This document shows, in pieces, positions 48,935 through 58,769 of a DNA stretch of 64,000 nucleotides. Location: contig JAFKIL010000005.1 in the NCBI GenBank assembly GCA_017306415.1, forward strand, positions 124,001 through 188,000, written 5' to 3'. Under the pieces are notes generated by a model, which was given only the letters and a program-made list of their open reading frames with translations, searched no databases and was not told the origin of the DNA. Both the position numbers and the translations under genes were made by a program. Position 1 is the stretch's first letter; each line of letters starts with the position of its first letter. This DNA comes from Microbacterium sp. (GTDB lineage Bacteria > Actinomycetota > Actinomycetes > Actinomycetales > Microbacteriaceae).

Positions 48935-50539
48935 ATGAGAGCACGTGGCATCCTCGTCGCCGCGGCTGTGGCCGTCGTCGGCGTGGCCGTCAGCGGATGC
49001 GCAGGAGGGGGCAGCACCTCCCCCTCCTCGTCCTCGAACAGCACCGCGACGTTCGTCTACGCGATCGGCGAGCCCGATCACCTGACCCCCGGACGCCAGA
49101 CGGTCGCCTTCGCCCCCGTGATGTCCGTCTTCGCACCCCTCACCTCCGTCGACGACGCGGGCAAGGTCTCGTATGTCCAGGCCGAGTCGGTCACCTCCGA
49201 CGACGCCAAGACGTGGACCATCAAGCTCCGCTCGGGCTGGACGTTCCACAACGGCGAGACGGTCACCGCGAAGTCGTACGTCGACGCCTGGAACTACGAG
49301 GCGCTGTCCACCCACGCGTGGGAGAACGCCGGCCAGCTGGCCGGCATCGAGGGCTACGCCGACGTCCACCCCGCGACCGGAAAGCCCACGGCCGAGACCA
49401 TGAGCGGCCTCAAGGCCGTCGACGAGGACACATTCACCGTGACGCTCAGCTCGAAGGACAGCTCCTTCCCGCTGCAGCTGACCGACGCCCAGACGGGCTT
49501 CTACCCGATGCCCGAGGCGGCGTACAAGGACCTCGACGCCTACGACCGCAAGCCCATCGGAAACGGCCCGTACGAGATGGCGGACGCGTGGAAGGACAAC
49601 ACGGCCTTCAGCGTGAAGGCCTACGCCGACTACAAGGGCACCAAGCCGTCCAACGGCGGCGTCACGTTCCAGCCCTACGCCGACATGAACACGGCGTACA
49701 ACGACGTCCTGGCCGGCAACACCGACCTGCTCTTCCTCCCCTCCGACAAGTACACGTCGGCGAAGGCGGACTTCGGCAAGAAGCTGATCGTGCTCGACTC
49801 GACGGGCATCGACTACCTCGGGTTCCCGCTGTGGGACAAGCGCTACGAGGACAAGCGGGTGCGTCAGGCGATCTCGATGGCCATCGACCGCAAGGCGGTG
49901 AACAAGGCGATCTACGGCGGGATCAACGAGCCGGCGACCGCCCTGACCCCGCCGGTCATGGCGGGCACTCCGGAAGGGGTCTGCGGGAAGTACTGCGACT
50001 TCGACGCGGATGCCGCCAAGAAGCTCCTCGCCGAGGCCGGCGGGTGGTCAGGAACGATGGAGATCGTCTACCCCGGCGGTCTCGGGCTCGACGACCTGTT
50101 CCAGGCGTACGCCAACCAGATCCGCCAGAACCTCGGCATCAAGGACGTCGAGGCCAAGCCCACCACCGACTGGGCGTCGTACTGGGGGACGCTGGAGGAC
50201 AGCACCGTCGCCGGCCCGCACTTCGGCCACTGGGGTGCCCTCTACACGAGCCAGCAGAACACCCTGCGCGCCCTGTTCACCTCGTCCGGCGGCTGCACCC
50301 TCTGCACGGGCAAGTACACCAGCCCCGAGGTGGACGCGCTGCTCACCAAGGCGGACGGTGCGTCGTCGACCGCCGAGGCCGGCAAGCTCTACGCGGACGC
50401 GCAGAAGCTCGTGATCGAGGACTTTCCGATCGTGCCGACGTTCTTCGACCGGTACGCCTACGTCACCAGTGACAAGATCACCACGCTGCCGTCCATGGCC
50501 GGCAGCCCCATCACCTCGAAGATCGAGCTCAAGGGCTGA
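48935..50539 (+). CDS. Peptide ABC transporter substrate-binding lipoprotein (family 5)
   Basis: A 534-residue DppA/OppA-type binding protein. The signal peptide ends in a VSGC lipobox (Cys22), followed by a Ser-rich tether. Family segments include TIKLRSGWTFHNGETVTAKSY, KPIGNGPYEM, RVRQAISMAIDRKAVNKAIY and PEVDALLTKA. GGAG lies 6-7 nt ahead of the ATG. It is the first gene of a seven-gene cluster and shares one base with the next gene. Confidence 0.92.
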   Translation: MRARGILVAAAVAVVGVAVSGCAGGGSTSPSSSSNSTATFVYAIGEPDHLTPGRQTVAFAPVMSVFAPLTSVDDAGKVSYVQAESVTSDDAKTWTIKLRSGWTFHNGETVTAKSYVDAWNYEALSTHAWENAGQLAGIEGYADVHPATGKPTAETMSGLKAVDEDTFTVTLSSKDSSFPLQLTDAQTGFYPMPEAAYKDLDAYDRKPIGNGPYEMADAWKDNTAFSVKAYADYKGTKPSNGGVTFQPYADMNTAYNDVLAGNTDLLFLPSDKYTSAKADFGKKLIVLDSTGIDYLGFPLWDKRYEDKRVRQAISMAIDRKAVNKAIYGGINEPATALTPPVMAGTPEGVCGKYCDFDADAAKKLLAEAGGWSGTMEIVYPGGLGLDDLFQAYANQIRQNLGIKDVEAKPTTDWASYWGTLEDSTVAGPHFGHWGALYTSQQNTLRALFTSSGGCTLCTGKYTSPEVDALLTKADGASSTAEAGKLYADAQKLVIEDFPIVPTFFDRYAYVTSDKITTLPSMAGSPITSKIELKG

Positions 50540-51939
50540 TGATCGAGGGCCACGTCAGCGAGACGGTCTGCTCGCCGGAGGACATCCTCCGGCGAGCGGG
50601 CCGGCTCGCCGAGCGCACCGGTTTCCCGCGCACGGACGACCTCTGGGCGCACTTCGCAGACCTCGAGCGGCGGCATCCCGACCTCGTGTCGTCGCGGCGC
50701 ATCGCGACCAGCCGGCTGGGCGAGCCCATCCGCGTCTACACGATCGCCGGCGGCCCGCGGGCGAACATCGTCGTCGGCGGCGTCCACCCCAACGAGCCGA
50801 TCGGCTCGTGGACGGCCATCCAGCTGGCCGACGACCTCGTCGCCGACGCGGATCTGCGGACCGCGCTCGACGCGACGTGGCACATCATCCCGACGATCGA
50901 CCCCGACGGCCTCCGCCTCAACGAGGGGTGGTTCGACCAGCCGGGCGACCGTGCGCACTATGCGCGCCACTTCTACCGCCCCGCACCCGACGAGCAGGTG
51001 GAGTGGACGTTCCCGAACGCGTACAAGCGGGCGTACTTCGATCGCGTGCTGCCCGAGACGCTGGGCCTCATGCTCCTCATCGACGACGTGAAGCCCGACC
51101 TGCTCGTGAGCCTCCACAACGGCGAGATGGGCGGCGTCTACTACTACCTCTCGCGTCCGGGCGCCGCGCTGCAGGACGTGCTGACGCGCCTGCCCGCGAG
51201 CCTGGGCCTGCCGCTCGCGGTCGGCGAGCCGGAGTCGCCCTACCTCACCGAGTACGGCCCGGCGATCTACGGAATGGGCCGCATCTCGCAGGCGTACGAC
51301 TACCTCGAGGCGCTCGGCGTCGATCCGACGACCCACATCGGCGGCACGTCGTCGGCGGAGTGGGCGGGACGCCACGGCACCCTGTCGCTCGTGAGCGAGC
51401 TGCCCTACTGGAGCCACCCGGCCGCGGACGACACGTCGCCGCTCGACGAGACCTACGCCGAACTGCTGCAGCGCACCGCGGCCGACCTCGCCGCCGCAGG
51501 TGCCGCGCTCGAGGAGATCCTCGTCGCCGCAGAGCCCGACCTGACGATCGTGTCCCCGTTCCTGCGGGCGTCGCGCGCGTTCGTGCCGATGCTCGGCGAG
51601 ATGGCGCGCACCGACCTGGTGCGCGCCGAGCTGCCGGAGAGCGCACGACCGGCGACCGTCGCGGAGCGGTTCGACCGCGAGGACGTCGTGCACTGCTTCA
51701 AGCTGCGCTACGGCGGGATGCTGCTGCGCGCGCTCGAGGCGCAGACCGTCGCGGGACTCGCGTCGGCGGACCTGCGCCGGCGCACCGCGGAGCTCGCCTC
51801 GCTCTACCAGGACTGGCTGAACACGCCCTCGATCGCCGATGATGCGGAGGTGATCCCGATCTCCCGCCTCGTGGGCGTGCAGTACGGCGCGATCCTCGCC
51901 GCCGCGGCGATCGGTGCGGACGAGCCGGGAGCGTCGTGA
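50539..51939 (+). CDS. M14-family zinc carboxypeptidase-like protein
   Basis: A 466-residue metallopeptidase of the M14 type. The zinc motif is GGVHPNEPIG (His83, Glu86) and the third ligand His193 in VSLHNGEMGG. There is no signal peptide, so it should act on imported peptides in the cytosol. It is enclosed in a dipeptide/oligopeptide transporter operon, starting on the last base of the binding protein stop. By analogy with E. coli MpaA it could trim cell-wall peptides, but its specificity is not visible. Confidence 0.85.
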   Translation: MIEGHVSETVCSPEDILRRAGRLAERTGFPRTDDLWAHFADLERRHPDLVSSRRIATSRLGEPIRVYTIAGGPRANIVVGGVHPNEPIGSWTAIQLADDLVADADLRTALDATWHIIPTIDPDGLRLNEGWFDQPGDRAHYARHFYRPAPDEQVEWTFPNAYKRAYFDRVLPETLGLMLLIDDVKPDLLVSLHNGEMGGVYYYLSRPGAALQDVLTRLPASLGLPLAVGEPESPYLTEYGPAIYGMGRISQAYDYLEALGVDPTTHIGGTSSAEWAGRHGTLSLVSELPYWSHPAADDTSPLDETYAELLQRTAADLAAAGAALEEILVAAEPDLTIVSPFLRASRAFVPMLGEMARTDLVRAELPESARPATVAERFDREDVVHCFKLRYGGMLLRALEAQTVAGLASADLRRRTAELASLYQDWLNTPSIADDAEVIPISRLVGVQYGAILAAAAIGADEPGAS

Positions 51940-52868
51940 CCTGGGTCCTCCCCGTCCTCAAGCGCGTCGGCGCCCTCCTGATCGTGTTCGTGGGCGTCAC
52001 GTTCCTCATCTACGCGCTCGTGTTCGCTCTCCCGGGCGACCCGATCAAGGCGCTCGGCGGCGACCGCCCGCTGCCGGACTCCGTCGTGGCGGTGCTGCGC
52101 GCCAAGTACCACCTCGATCAGCCGCTCATCGTGCAGTACCTGGAATGGGTCGGCGGGCTCTTCCGCGGCGACCTCGGACTCGACTTCCACGGCCGGCCGG
52201 TCGCCGACCAGCTCGCCGCCCGCTGGCCGGTGACCTTCACCCTCGCCCTCACCGCGTGGGTGATCGAGCTCGTCCTCGGCCTCGGCCTGGGCCTCATCGC
52301 CGCCATCCGCCGGGGCACCGCGGTCGACCAGGGAATCCTGACCGTCACGATCCTGATCGGCGCGATCCCGGTGTTCGTCGTCGGATCGACGGCGCAGCTC
52401 GTGTTCGGCGTACGGCTGGGCTGGTTCCCGGTGGCGGGGACGACCCAGGGATGGCCGACGGCCTACATCCTGCCCGCCCTCGTAATCGCCATCTTCGGCC
52501 TGGGCGCGGTCGCGCGGCTCATGCGCAACGCGTCGGTGGATGCGCTGGGCTCCGACTTCGTGCGGCTCGTGCGCGCGAAGGGAGTGGGCGAGGGGCGGGT
52601 GATCGGGGTGCACGTCGTGCGGAACTCGCTCATCCCGGCCGCGACCTACCTCGCCACCGACCTCGGCTACCTGCTCGGCGGCGCCGTCATCATCGAGGGC
52701 ATCTTCAACATGCCGGGCATCGGGAACCTGCTGTTCAACGCCATCCGCGCCCACGAGGGACCGACGGTGGTGGGCGTCTCCAGCCTGCTGATCCTGGTGT
52801 TCCTGATCCTGTCCCTGCTCGTCGATCTACTCCATGTCGCTCTGGATCCGAGGTTGCGTCGTGTCTGA
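51936..52868 (+). CDS. Peptide ABC transporter permease (DppB type)
   Basis: A 310-residue permease with six helices and the typical beginning LKRVGALLIVFVGVTFLIYALVFALPGDP. The EAA-like loop is FVRLVRAKGVGEGRVIGVHVVRN. The GTG overlaps the peptidase stop (GTGA). It pairs with the next permease. Confidence 0.93.
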   Translation: MTWVLPVLKRVGALLIVFVGVTFLIYALVFALPGDPIKALGGDRPLPDSVVAVLRAKYHLDQPLIVQYLEWVGGLFRGDLGLDFHGRPVADQLAARWPVTFTLALTAWVIELVLGLGLGLIAAIRRGTAVDQGILTVTILIGAIPVFVVGSTAQLVFGVRLGWFPVAGTTQGWPTAYILPALVIAIFGLGAVARLMRNASVDALGSDFVRLVRAKGVGEGRVIGVHVVRNSLIPAATYLATDLGYLLGGAVIIEGIFNMPGIGNLLFNAIRAHEGPTVVGVSSLLILVFLILSLLVDLLHVALDPRLRRV

Positions 52869-53748
52869 ACCCCTGGCCATCGCGGTCGAGGCCCTCCCGA
52901 CCGCCCGCCACTCGTGGCGCTCGGTGATCCGGCGCTGGAACGTCGTGCTGCCCGCCGTGATCATCCTGATCCTGCTGTTGATCGCGCTGCTCCCCGCCCC
53001 GTTCGCCGGCATCTTCGGGCACGGCGACCCGCGGGCGTGCGATGTGGGCCGGAGCCTCGCGCCGCCGTCCGAGGGCCATCCGTTCGGCCTCGACGTGCAG
53101 GGATGCGACGTGTACGCCAACGTCATCTACGGCACGCAGTCGTCCCTGTCGGTGGGCGTGCTGGCGACGGCCGTGGGTCTCGTCATCGCGCTGGTGCTCG
53201 GCACGCTCGGCGGTCTCGCCGGCCGCGCGGTGGACTGGACCGTCTCGCGGGTGACCGACATCTTCCTCGGGTTCCCCTTCCTCCTCGGCGCGATCGTCGT
53301 GCTCACCGCAGTGGGCGAGCGGTCCGTGCTCACGGTGTCTCTCGTGCTCGCGCTGTTCGGCTGGCCGACGATGGCACGTCTGATGCGGTCGTCGGTCCGC
53401 AGCATCCGCTCGGCGGACTACGTCGAGGCGGCGGTGACGATGGGGATCCCGCGCAGCCGCATCATCGCGCGCTACATCATCCCGAACGCGATCTCGCCGA
53501 TGCTCGTGATCGCCACCCTGTCGGTGGGCGGCGTGATCGTCGCCGAGAGCTCGCTCACCTACCTCGGCATCGGCCTGCAGGCGCCAGCGATCTCGTGGGG
53601 GCTGCAGCTGGCATCGGCATCCTCGCGTTTCCAGCTCGCCCCGTGGCTGCTCGTCTTCCCCGGCCTGTTCCTGGCGATCACGGTGCTGGCCATCACCGCC
53701 CTCGGCGACGCGCTGCGCGTCGCCTTCGACCCCCGGAGGCAGCAATGA
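52861..53748 (+). CDS. Peptide ABC transporter permease (DppC type)
   Basis: A 295-residue permease. The opening helix follows RRWNVVLPAVIILILLLIAL, and the EAA-like loop is DYVEAAVTMGIPRSRIIARY. I prefer the GTG at 52861, preceded by GAGG at about 8 nt, to an ATG 27 nt upstream. The first periplasmic loop has two cysteines (near ACDVG and GCDVY), unusual for this family and possibly a disulfide. It overlaps both neighbours by a few bases. Confidence 0.92.
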   Translation: MSEPLAIAVEALPTARHSWRSVIRRWNVVLPAVIILILLLIALLPAPFAGIFGHGDPRACDVGRSLAPPSEGHPFGLDVQGCDVYANVIYGTQSSLSVGVLATAVGLVIALVLGTLGGLAGRAVDWTVSRVTDIFLGFPFLLGAIVVLTAVGERSVLTVSLVLALFGWPTMARLMRSSVRSIRSADYVEAAVTMGIPRSRIIARYIIPNAISPMLVIATLSVGGVIVAESSLTYLGIGLQAPAISWGLQLASASSRFQLAPWLLVFPGLFLAITVLAITALGDALRVAFDPRRQQ

Positions 53749-55175
53749 CATCGCCCACCGCGTTCGACGCGACCGCTCGCGCCGCGCTCGACCATGCGCT
53801 CGACTACGTCCGCGCGTGGGTGGAGTACCGGGCATGGCGGCTGCGGGTCCCCGGCGTGCAGTACGCCGTCTGGTACGACGGCGGCCTCCGCCTCTCGGGG
53901 GCGGTCGGCTTCGCCGACGTGGAGGCGGGCGTCGCGCTGACCCCCGCCCACCGGTTCCGCATCGCCTCGCACTCGAAGACCTTCACCGCGACCGCCGTGC
54001 TGCAGCTGGCGGAGCGCGGCGCGCTGCGGCTCGACGACACGGTGGCGACGTTCGTGCCGGAGCTCGCGGACGCCCCGTCGGGCATCGGCGAGGTGACCGT
54101 GCGGGAGCTGCTGGAGCACGGCGGCGGGGTTCTCCGCGACGGCCTCGACGGCGACTACTGGCAGCACGCGCGCCCGTTCCCCGACGAGGACGAGCTGCTC
54201 GCAATGGTCCGCGCGGACGGCGTCAAGACCGACCGCAACGCAGCGTTCAACTACAGCAACCTCGGGTATTCCCTGCTCGGCATGATCGTGGCGCGCGCAT
54301 CGGGCACCGACTATCGCTCGTACGTGACCGCGCACATCATCCGTCCGCTGGGTCTGGACGGCACCCAGCCCGACCTCGATCCCGACGCCGACTACGCCGT
54401 CGGCTACTCCGGGTTGCACGTCGCCCCGGCCCGCGTGCCGATCCCGCACGTCGACACGCACGCGATGTCGTCCGCGACCGGGTTCGCGAGCACGGCGGAG
54501 GACATCGTCCGCTACCTGGCGGCGCACCGGATCGGCTCCGGCGAGCTGCTCGACGATGGCTCCAAGCGCCTCCAGCAGCGGATGCTGTGGGAGTCCGAGC
54601 CGGGCTCCGGGCGGGGCTACGGACTCGGGATGATCATCGAGAGGGTCGCCGGCCGCCGCGTCATCGGGCACAGCGGAGGCTATCCCGGACACATCACGCG
54701 CACCCTCCTAGACCCGGCCGACGGCATCGCGGTCTCGGTCCTCACGAACGCAATCGACGGTCCGGCGCACGAGCTGTCGAACGGCATCCTGACGATCCTG
54801 GATGCCGCGCTGGAGACCCCCGGGCACCGCACCGCCGCAGCGCCGAATCCGCTCCCCGGCGACACGTCGTCCTTCGAGGGGCGCTTCGCCGCGCCGTGGG
54901 GCGTCCTCGACGTCGTGCGCCTCGGCGACCGCCTCCTGGCCGTGTCGCCGGTCGGCCCCGAGCCGCTCGCCGGCAAGGACGAGCTCGAGGTGGTCGACGA
55001 CGACACGCTGCGCATCGCGTCCGGCGACGGATTCGGGTCGATCGGCGAGCTCGTCCACTACACGCGCGACGCGGCGGGCGAGACCGTCCGCGTGCGGGGC
55101 AGCGGCGGGATGACCATGTGGGCGTTCGATCCCGCGCGGGCGGAAGGAGAGGTGCCGTGGGGCACGTTAGGCTGA
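53745..55175 (+). CDS. Serine hydrolase, class C beta-lactamase/D-aminopeptidase fold
   Basis: A 476-residue penicillin-recognising enzyme homologue. The SxxK motif is SHSK (Ser75-Lys78), the YxN motif lies in FNYSNLGYSLLG, and the third motif is the HSGG of IGHSGGYPGH. No signal peptide or anchor is seen, so it is probably not a secreted beta-lactamase but a cytosolic peptidase or esterase. A C-terminal domain of about 120 residues follows the hydrolase core. The ATG overlaps the permease stop, placing it within the peptide operon. Confidence 0.87.
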   Translation: MTSPTAFDATARAALDHALDYVRAWVEYRAWRLRVPGVQYAVWYDGGLRLSGAVGFADVEAGVALTPAHRFRIASHSKTFTATAVLQLAERGALRLDDTVATFVPELADAPSGIGEVTVRELLEHGGGVLRDGLDGDYWQHARPFPDEDELLAMVRADGVKTDRNAAFNYSNLGYSLLGMIVARASGTDYRSYVTAHIIRPLGLDGTQPDLDPDADYAVGYSGLHVAPARVPIPHVDTHAMSSATGFASTAEDIVRYLAAHRIGSGELLDDGSKRLQQRMLWESEPGSGRGYGLGMIIERVAGRRVIGHSGGYPGHITRTLLDPADGIAVSVLTNAIDGPAHELSNGILTILDAALETPGHRTAAAPNPLPGDTSSFEGRFAAPWGVLDVVRLGDRLLAVSPVGPEPLAGKDELEVVDDDTLRIASGDGFGSIGELVHYTRDAAGETVRVRGSGGMTMWAFDPARAEGEVPWGTLG

Positions 55176-55217
55176 CCGCGACCGCGCCCGGAGGGATGAA
55201 AGTGAGGTGCGCGTCCG

Positions 55218-55754
55218 ATGGTGGATGTCCACGACGCGTCGGTGTCCGAGCAGGAGCCGGATCCGTTGAGCGAACAGCGGAGGGCGTTCGCCGACGACTT
55301 CGCGACGATGTGGTCGGCGACCGGCGCTCCGATCATGGACGGCCGGGTGCTCGGCTACCTCATGATCATGCGACGGGAGTACATCTCCTCCGCGGATCTC
55401 GCCGCCGCGCTGGAGGCGAGCGCGGGCGCGGTGTCGATGTCGACGCGGCGCCTGGTGGACTCCGGGTTCGCGAAGCGCAGGATCATCCCCGGCGACCGCA
55501 ACCACTACTTCTACTCGGACGAGGACGTCTGGGGGACGTGGCTGGCGGGGGAGCGCCGCTACCTGGACCGGCAGCGGGACAACATCGAGCAGGGCATGGG
55601 GGTCGTGGCGGACAGCGACGACCCGGGCGACCGCATGGCGTATCGACGGATGCGCAACGGTCGCGACTACATGCGGTGGCTGCGCGACTACCACTACAAG
55701 ATGCTCGAGGCGTGGGAGGCGTACAAGGCCGAGCGCGACGAGTCGGACGAGTGA
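55218..55754 (+). CDS. GbsR/MarR-type winged-helix regulator
   Basis: A 178-residue regulator. The DNA-binding region is LGYLMIMRREYISSADLAAA followed by GAVSMSTRRLVDSGFAKRRI, close to GbsR-type MarR proteins; the C-terminal part is helical (YLDRQRDNIEQGMGV). It lies inside the peptide transporter cluster between the hydrolase and the ATPase, so it probably controls it through the operator at 48822-48845. A TTAGGCT sequence at about 55167 could give it a second promoter. Confidence 0.83.
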   Translation: MVDVHDASVSEQEPDPLSEQRRAFADDFATMWSATGAPIMDGRVLGYLMIMRREYISSADLAAALEASAGAVSMSTRRLVDSGFAKRRIIPGDRNHYFYSDEDVWGTWLAGERRYLDRQRDNIEQGMGVVADSDDPGDRMAYRRMRNGRDYMRWLRDYHYKMLEAWEAYKAERDESDE

Positions 55755-55785
55755 CGTCGGCGTCCCCCATGGGGGGAGGCATCCG

Positions 55786-57417
55786 GTGACCGCGGACAGC
55801 CTGCTGCAGGTCCGCCACCTCCACGTCGTGTTCGACGTGGAGGGCCGCGAGGCGGTGGCGGTCGAGCGCCTCGACGCGGACGTCCACGAGGACGAGGTCG
55901 TCGCCCTCGTCGGCGAGTCCGGGTCGGGCAAGAGCGTGAGCTCGATGAGCGTCCTCGGACTCCTGCCGCGCAACGCCCGCGTCTCCGGCTCGATCCGCTT
56001 CGACGGGATCGAGCTCGTCGGGGCGTCGACCGACCAGCTGCGGCGCGTCCGCGGCGGGGGCGTGGCGATGGTCTTCCAGGACCCGTCCCAGGCGCTCGAC
56101 CCGGTCTTCACTGTCGGATCGCAGCTCGTCGAGGCGCTGCGCGCGCACGCCCGGATGTCGCGGGCCGAGGCCCGCCGCCGTGCGATCGAGCTGCTGCGGG
56201 CCGTGGAGATGCCCGACCCCGAGACGCGGATGGGCTTCTACCCGCACCAGCTCTCCGGCGGCCAGGCGCAGCGCGTCGTCATCGCGATCGGGCTGGCCGG
56301 CGAGCCGCGCCTGCTGATCGCCGACGAGCCGACGACCGCGCTCGACGTCACGGTGCAGGCCGAGGTGCTCGATCTGCTGCGCCGCCTGCGCACCCGCAGC
56401 CGGATGGCGATCCTGCTCATCACCCACGACATGGGCGTGGTCGCCGACCTCGCCGACCGGGTCGTCGTGATGCGCAACGGGTCGGTGGTGGAGACCGGCG
56501 CCGTCGAGCAGATCTTCGCCGCCCCGCGCGAGGGCTACACGCGCGACCTGCTGGCATCCGTCCCCCGAATGGGTGCGGGCGTGCGCCGCGACGATGCCGC
56601 CGAGGCGGCGGCATCCGATGCCGTCGTGTCCGTGTCGGACCTCGTGGTCGACTTCCGCGCGCGCCTGCGGGGCACGGTGCGGGCGGTCGACGACGTGTCG
56701 TTCCAGATCGGCCGGGGCGAGGTGCTCGGGCTCGTCGGCGAGTCGGGCAGCGGCAAGACGACGGTCGCCCGCAGCCTGATCGGGCTCTCCCCGGTGACGA
56801 GCGGGACCGTTGTCGTCGACGGGACGGACGTCGCGGCCGCCCGGGGCGCGGAGCGCGCCGAGATGCGCAAGCGCGTCGGCGTGGTGTTCCAGAACCCGCT
56901 CGCCTCGCTGAACCCCCGGTACACCGTGGCCGAGGTGCTCGCGGAGCCGCTGCGCGTCCACGCGAAGCTGCGCGGCAGCGCGCTCGACGACCGCGTGGAC
57001 GAGCTGCTGTCCTCCGTGGCGCTCGGCGGCGGGCGCTGGCGCACGCGGTACCCGCACGAACTGTCCGGCGGTCAGCGACAGCGCGTGGCGATCGCCCGTG
57101 CCGTGAGCCTGGACCCCGTGCTCCTGGTGGCGGACGAGCCGACGAGCGCGCTGGACGTCTCCGTCCAGCGCCAGGTGCTCGACCTGCTGGCCGGGCTGCA
57201 AGAGCGACTCGGGTTCGCGTGCCTGTTCGTGAGCCACGACCTCGCGGTGGTGGATGCTGTGTGCGACCGCGTCGCCGTCATGCGCCGCGGCCGGCTCGTG
57301 GAGATCGACGACTGCCGCACCGTGCTCACCGACCCGAAGGATGAGTACACGCGGCGGCTGATCGCCTCCGCGCCGCTCCCGGACCCCGTCGCGCAGCGCG
57401 CCCGGCACGCCTCCTGA
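55786..57417 (+). CDS. Peptide ABC transporter, fused double ATP-binding protein (DppD-DppF type)
   Basis: A 543-residue protein with two complete nucleotide-binding domains. Walker A sites are GESGSGKS in both halves (second ends GSGKTTV), signatures LSGGQAQR and LSGGQRQR, Walker B LLIADEPTTALDV and LLVADEPTSALDV. The halves correspond to DppD and DppF and are joined by a short linker near residue 270-285. It powers the import of peptides by the two permeases encoded upstream. The GTG start follows the regulator gene by 31 nt. Confidence 0.93.
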   Translation: MTADSLLQVRHLHVVFDVEGREAVAVERLDADVHEDEVVALVGESGSGKSVSSMSVLGLLPRNARVSGSIRFDGIELVGASTDQLRRVRGGGVAMVFQDPSQALDPVFTVGSQLVEALRAHARMSRAEARRRAIELLRAVEMPDPETRMGFYPHQLSGGQAQRVVIAIGLAGEPRLLIADEPTTALDVTVQAEVLDLLRRLRTRSRMAILLITHDMGVVADLADRVVVMRNGSVVETGAVEQIFAAPREGYTRDLLASVPRMGAGVRRDDAAEAAASDAVVSVSDLVVDFRARLRGTVRAVDDVSFQIGRGEVLGLVGESGSGKTTVARSLIGLSPVTSGTVVVDGTDVAAARGAERAEMRKRVGVVFQNPLASLNPRYTVAEVLAEPLRVHAKLRGSALDDRVDELLSSVALGGGRWRTRYPHELSGGQRQRVAIARAVSLDPVLLVADEPTSALDVSVQRQVLDLLAGLQERLGFACLFVSHDLAVVDAVCDRVAVMRRGRLVEIDDCRTVLTDPKDEYTRRLIASAPLPDPVAQRARHAS

Positions 57418-57423
57418 GCCGCG

Positions 57424-57471
57424 GTGCGGCCGGGGCGCCGTGCGGCCGGGGCGCGGTGCGGCCGGGGCGTC
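57424..57471. repeat. Three 16-bp tandem repeats
   Basis: Three successive copies of a unit starting GTGCGGCCGGGGCG lead directly into the hairpin element at 57471. Confidence 0.6.
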
Positions 57472-57558
57472 GTGCAGAACTCCACGGATCGGACGTGCGC
57501 CGCGGCTGATCCGGCCCCGCGCGCGCCGCCGGGAGAGGAATCCGTGGAGTTCTGCCCG
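57471..57558. repeat. GTGCAGAACTCC-family hairpin element, copy 3
   Basis: Arms 57471-57489 and 57540-57558 pair at 18 of 19 positions; the left starts CGTGCAGAACTCCACGGAT. The length is 88 bp. Here the element lies between converging genes, whereas copy 1 is between co-directed and copy 2 between divergent genes. Confidence 0.85.
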
Positions 57559-57599
57559 CTGCCCTGCGTCGGCTCCGCGCGGCCGGCCCCCGCCCGCCG

Positions 57600-58765
<1,166 letters not shown>

Positions 58766-58769
<4 letters not shown>

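Noticed and set aside
53745-55175. Secreted beta-lactamase conferring resistance
   Set aside because: No signal peptide, operon position among peptide importer genes, and only general SxxK/YxN fold motifs.
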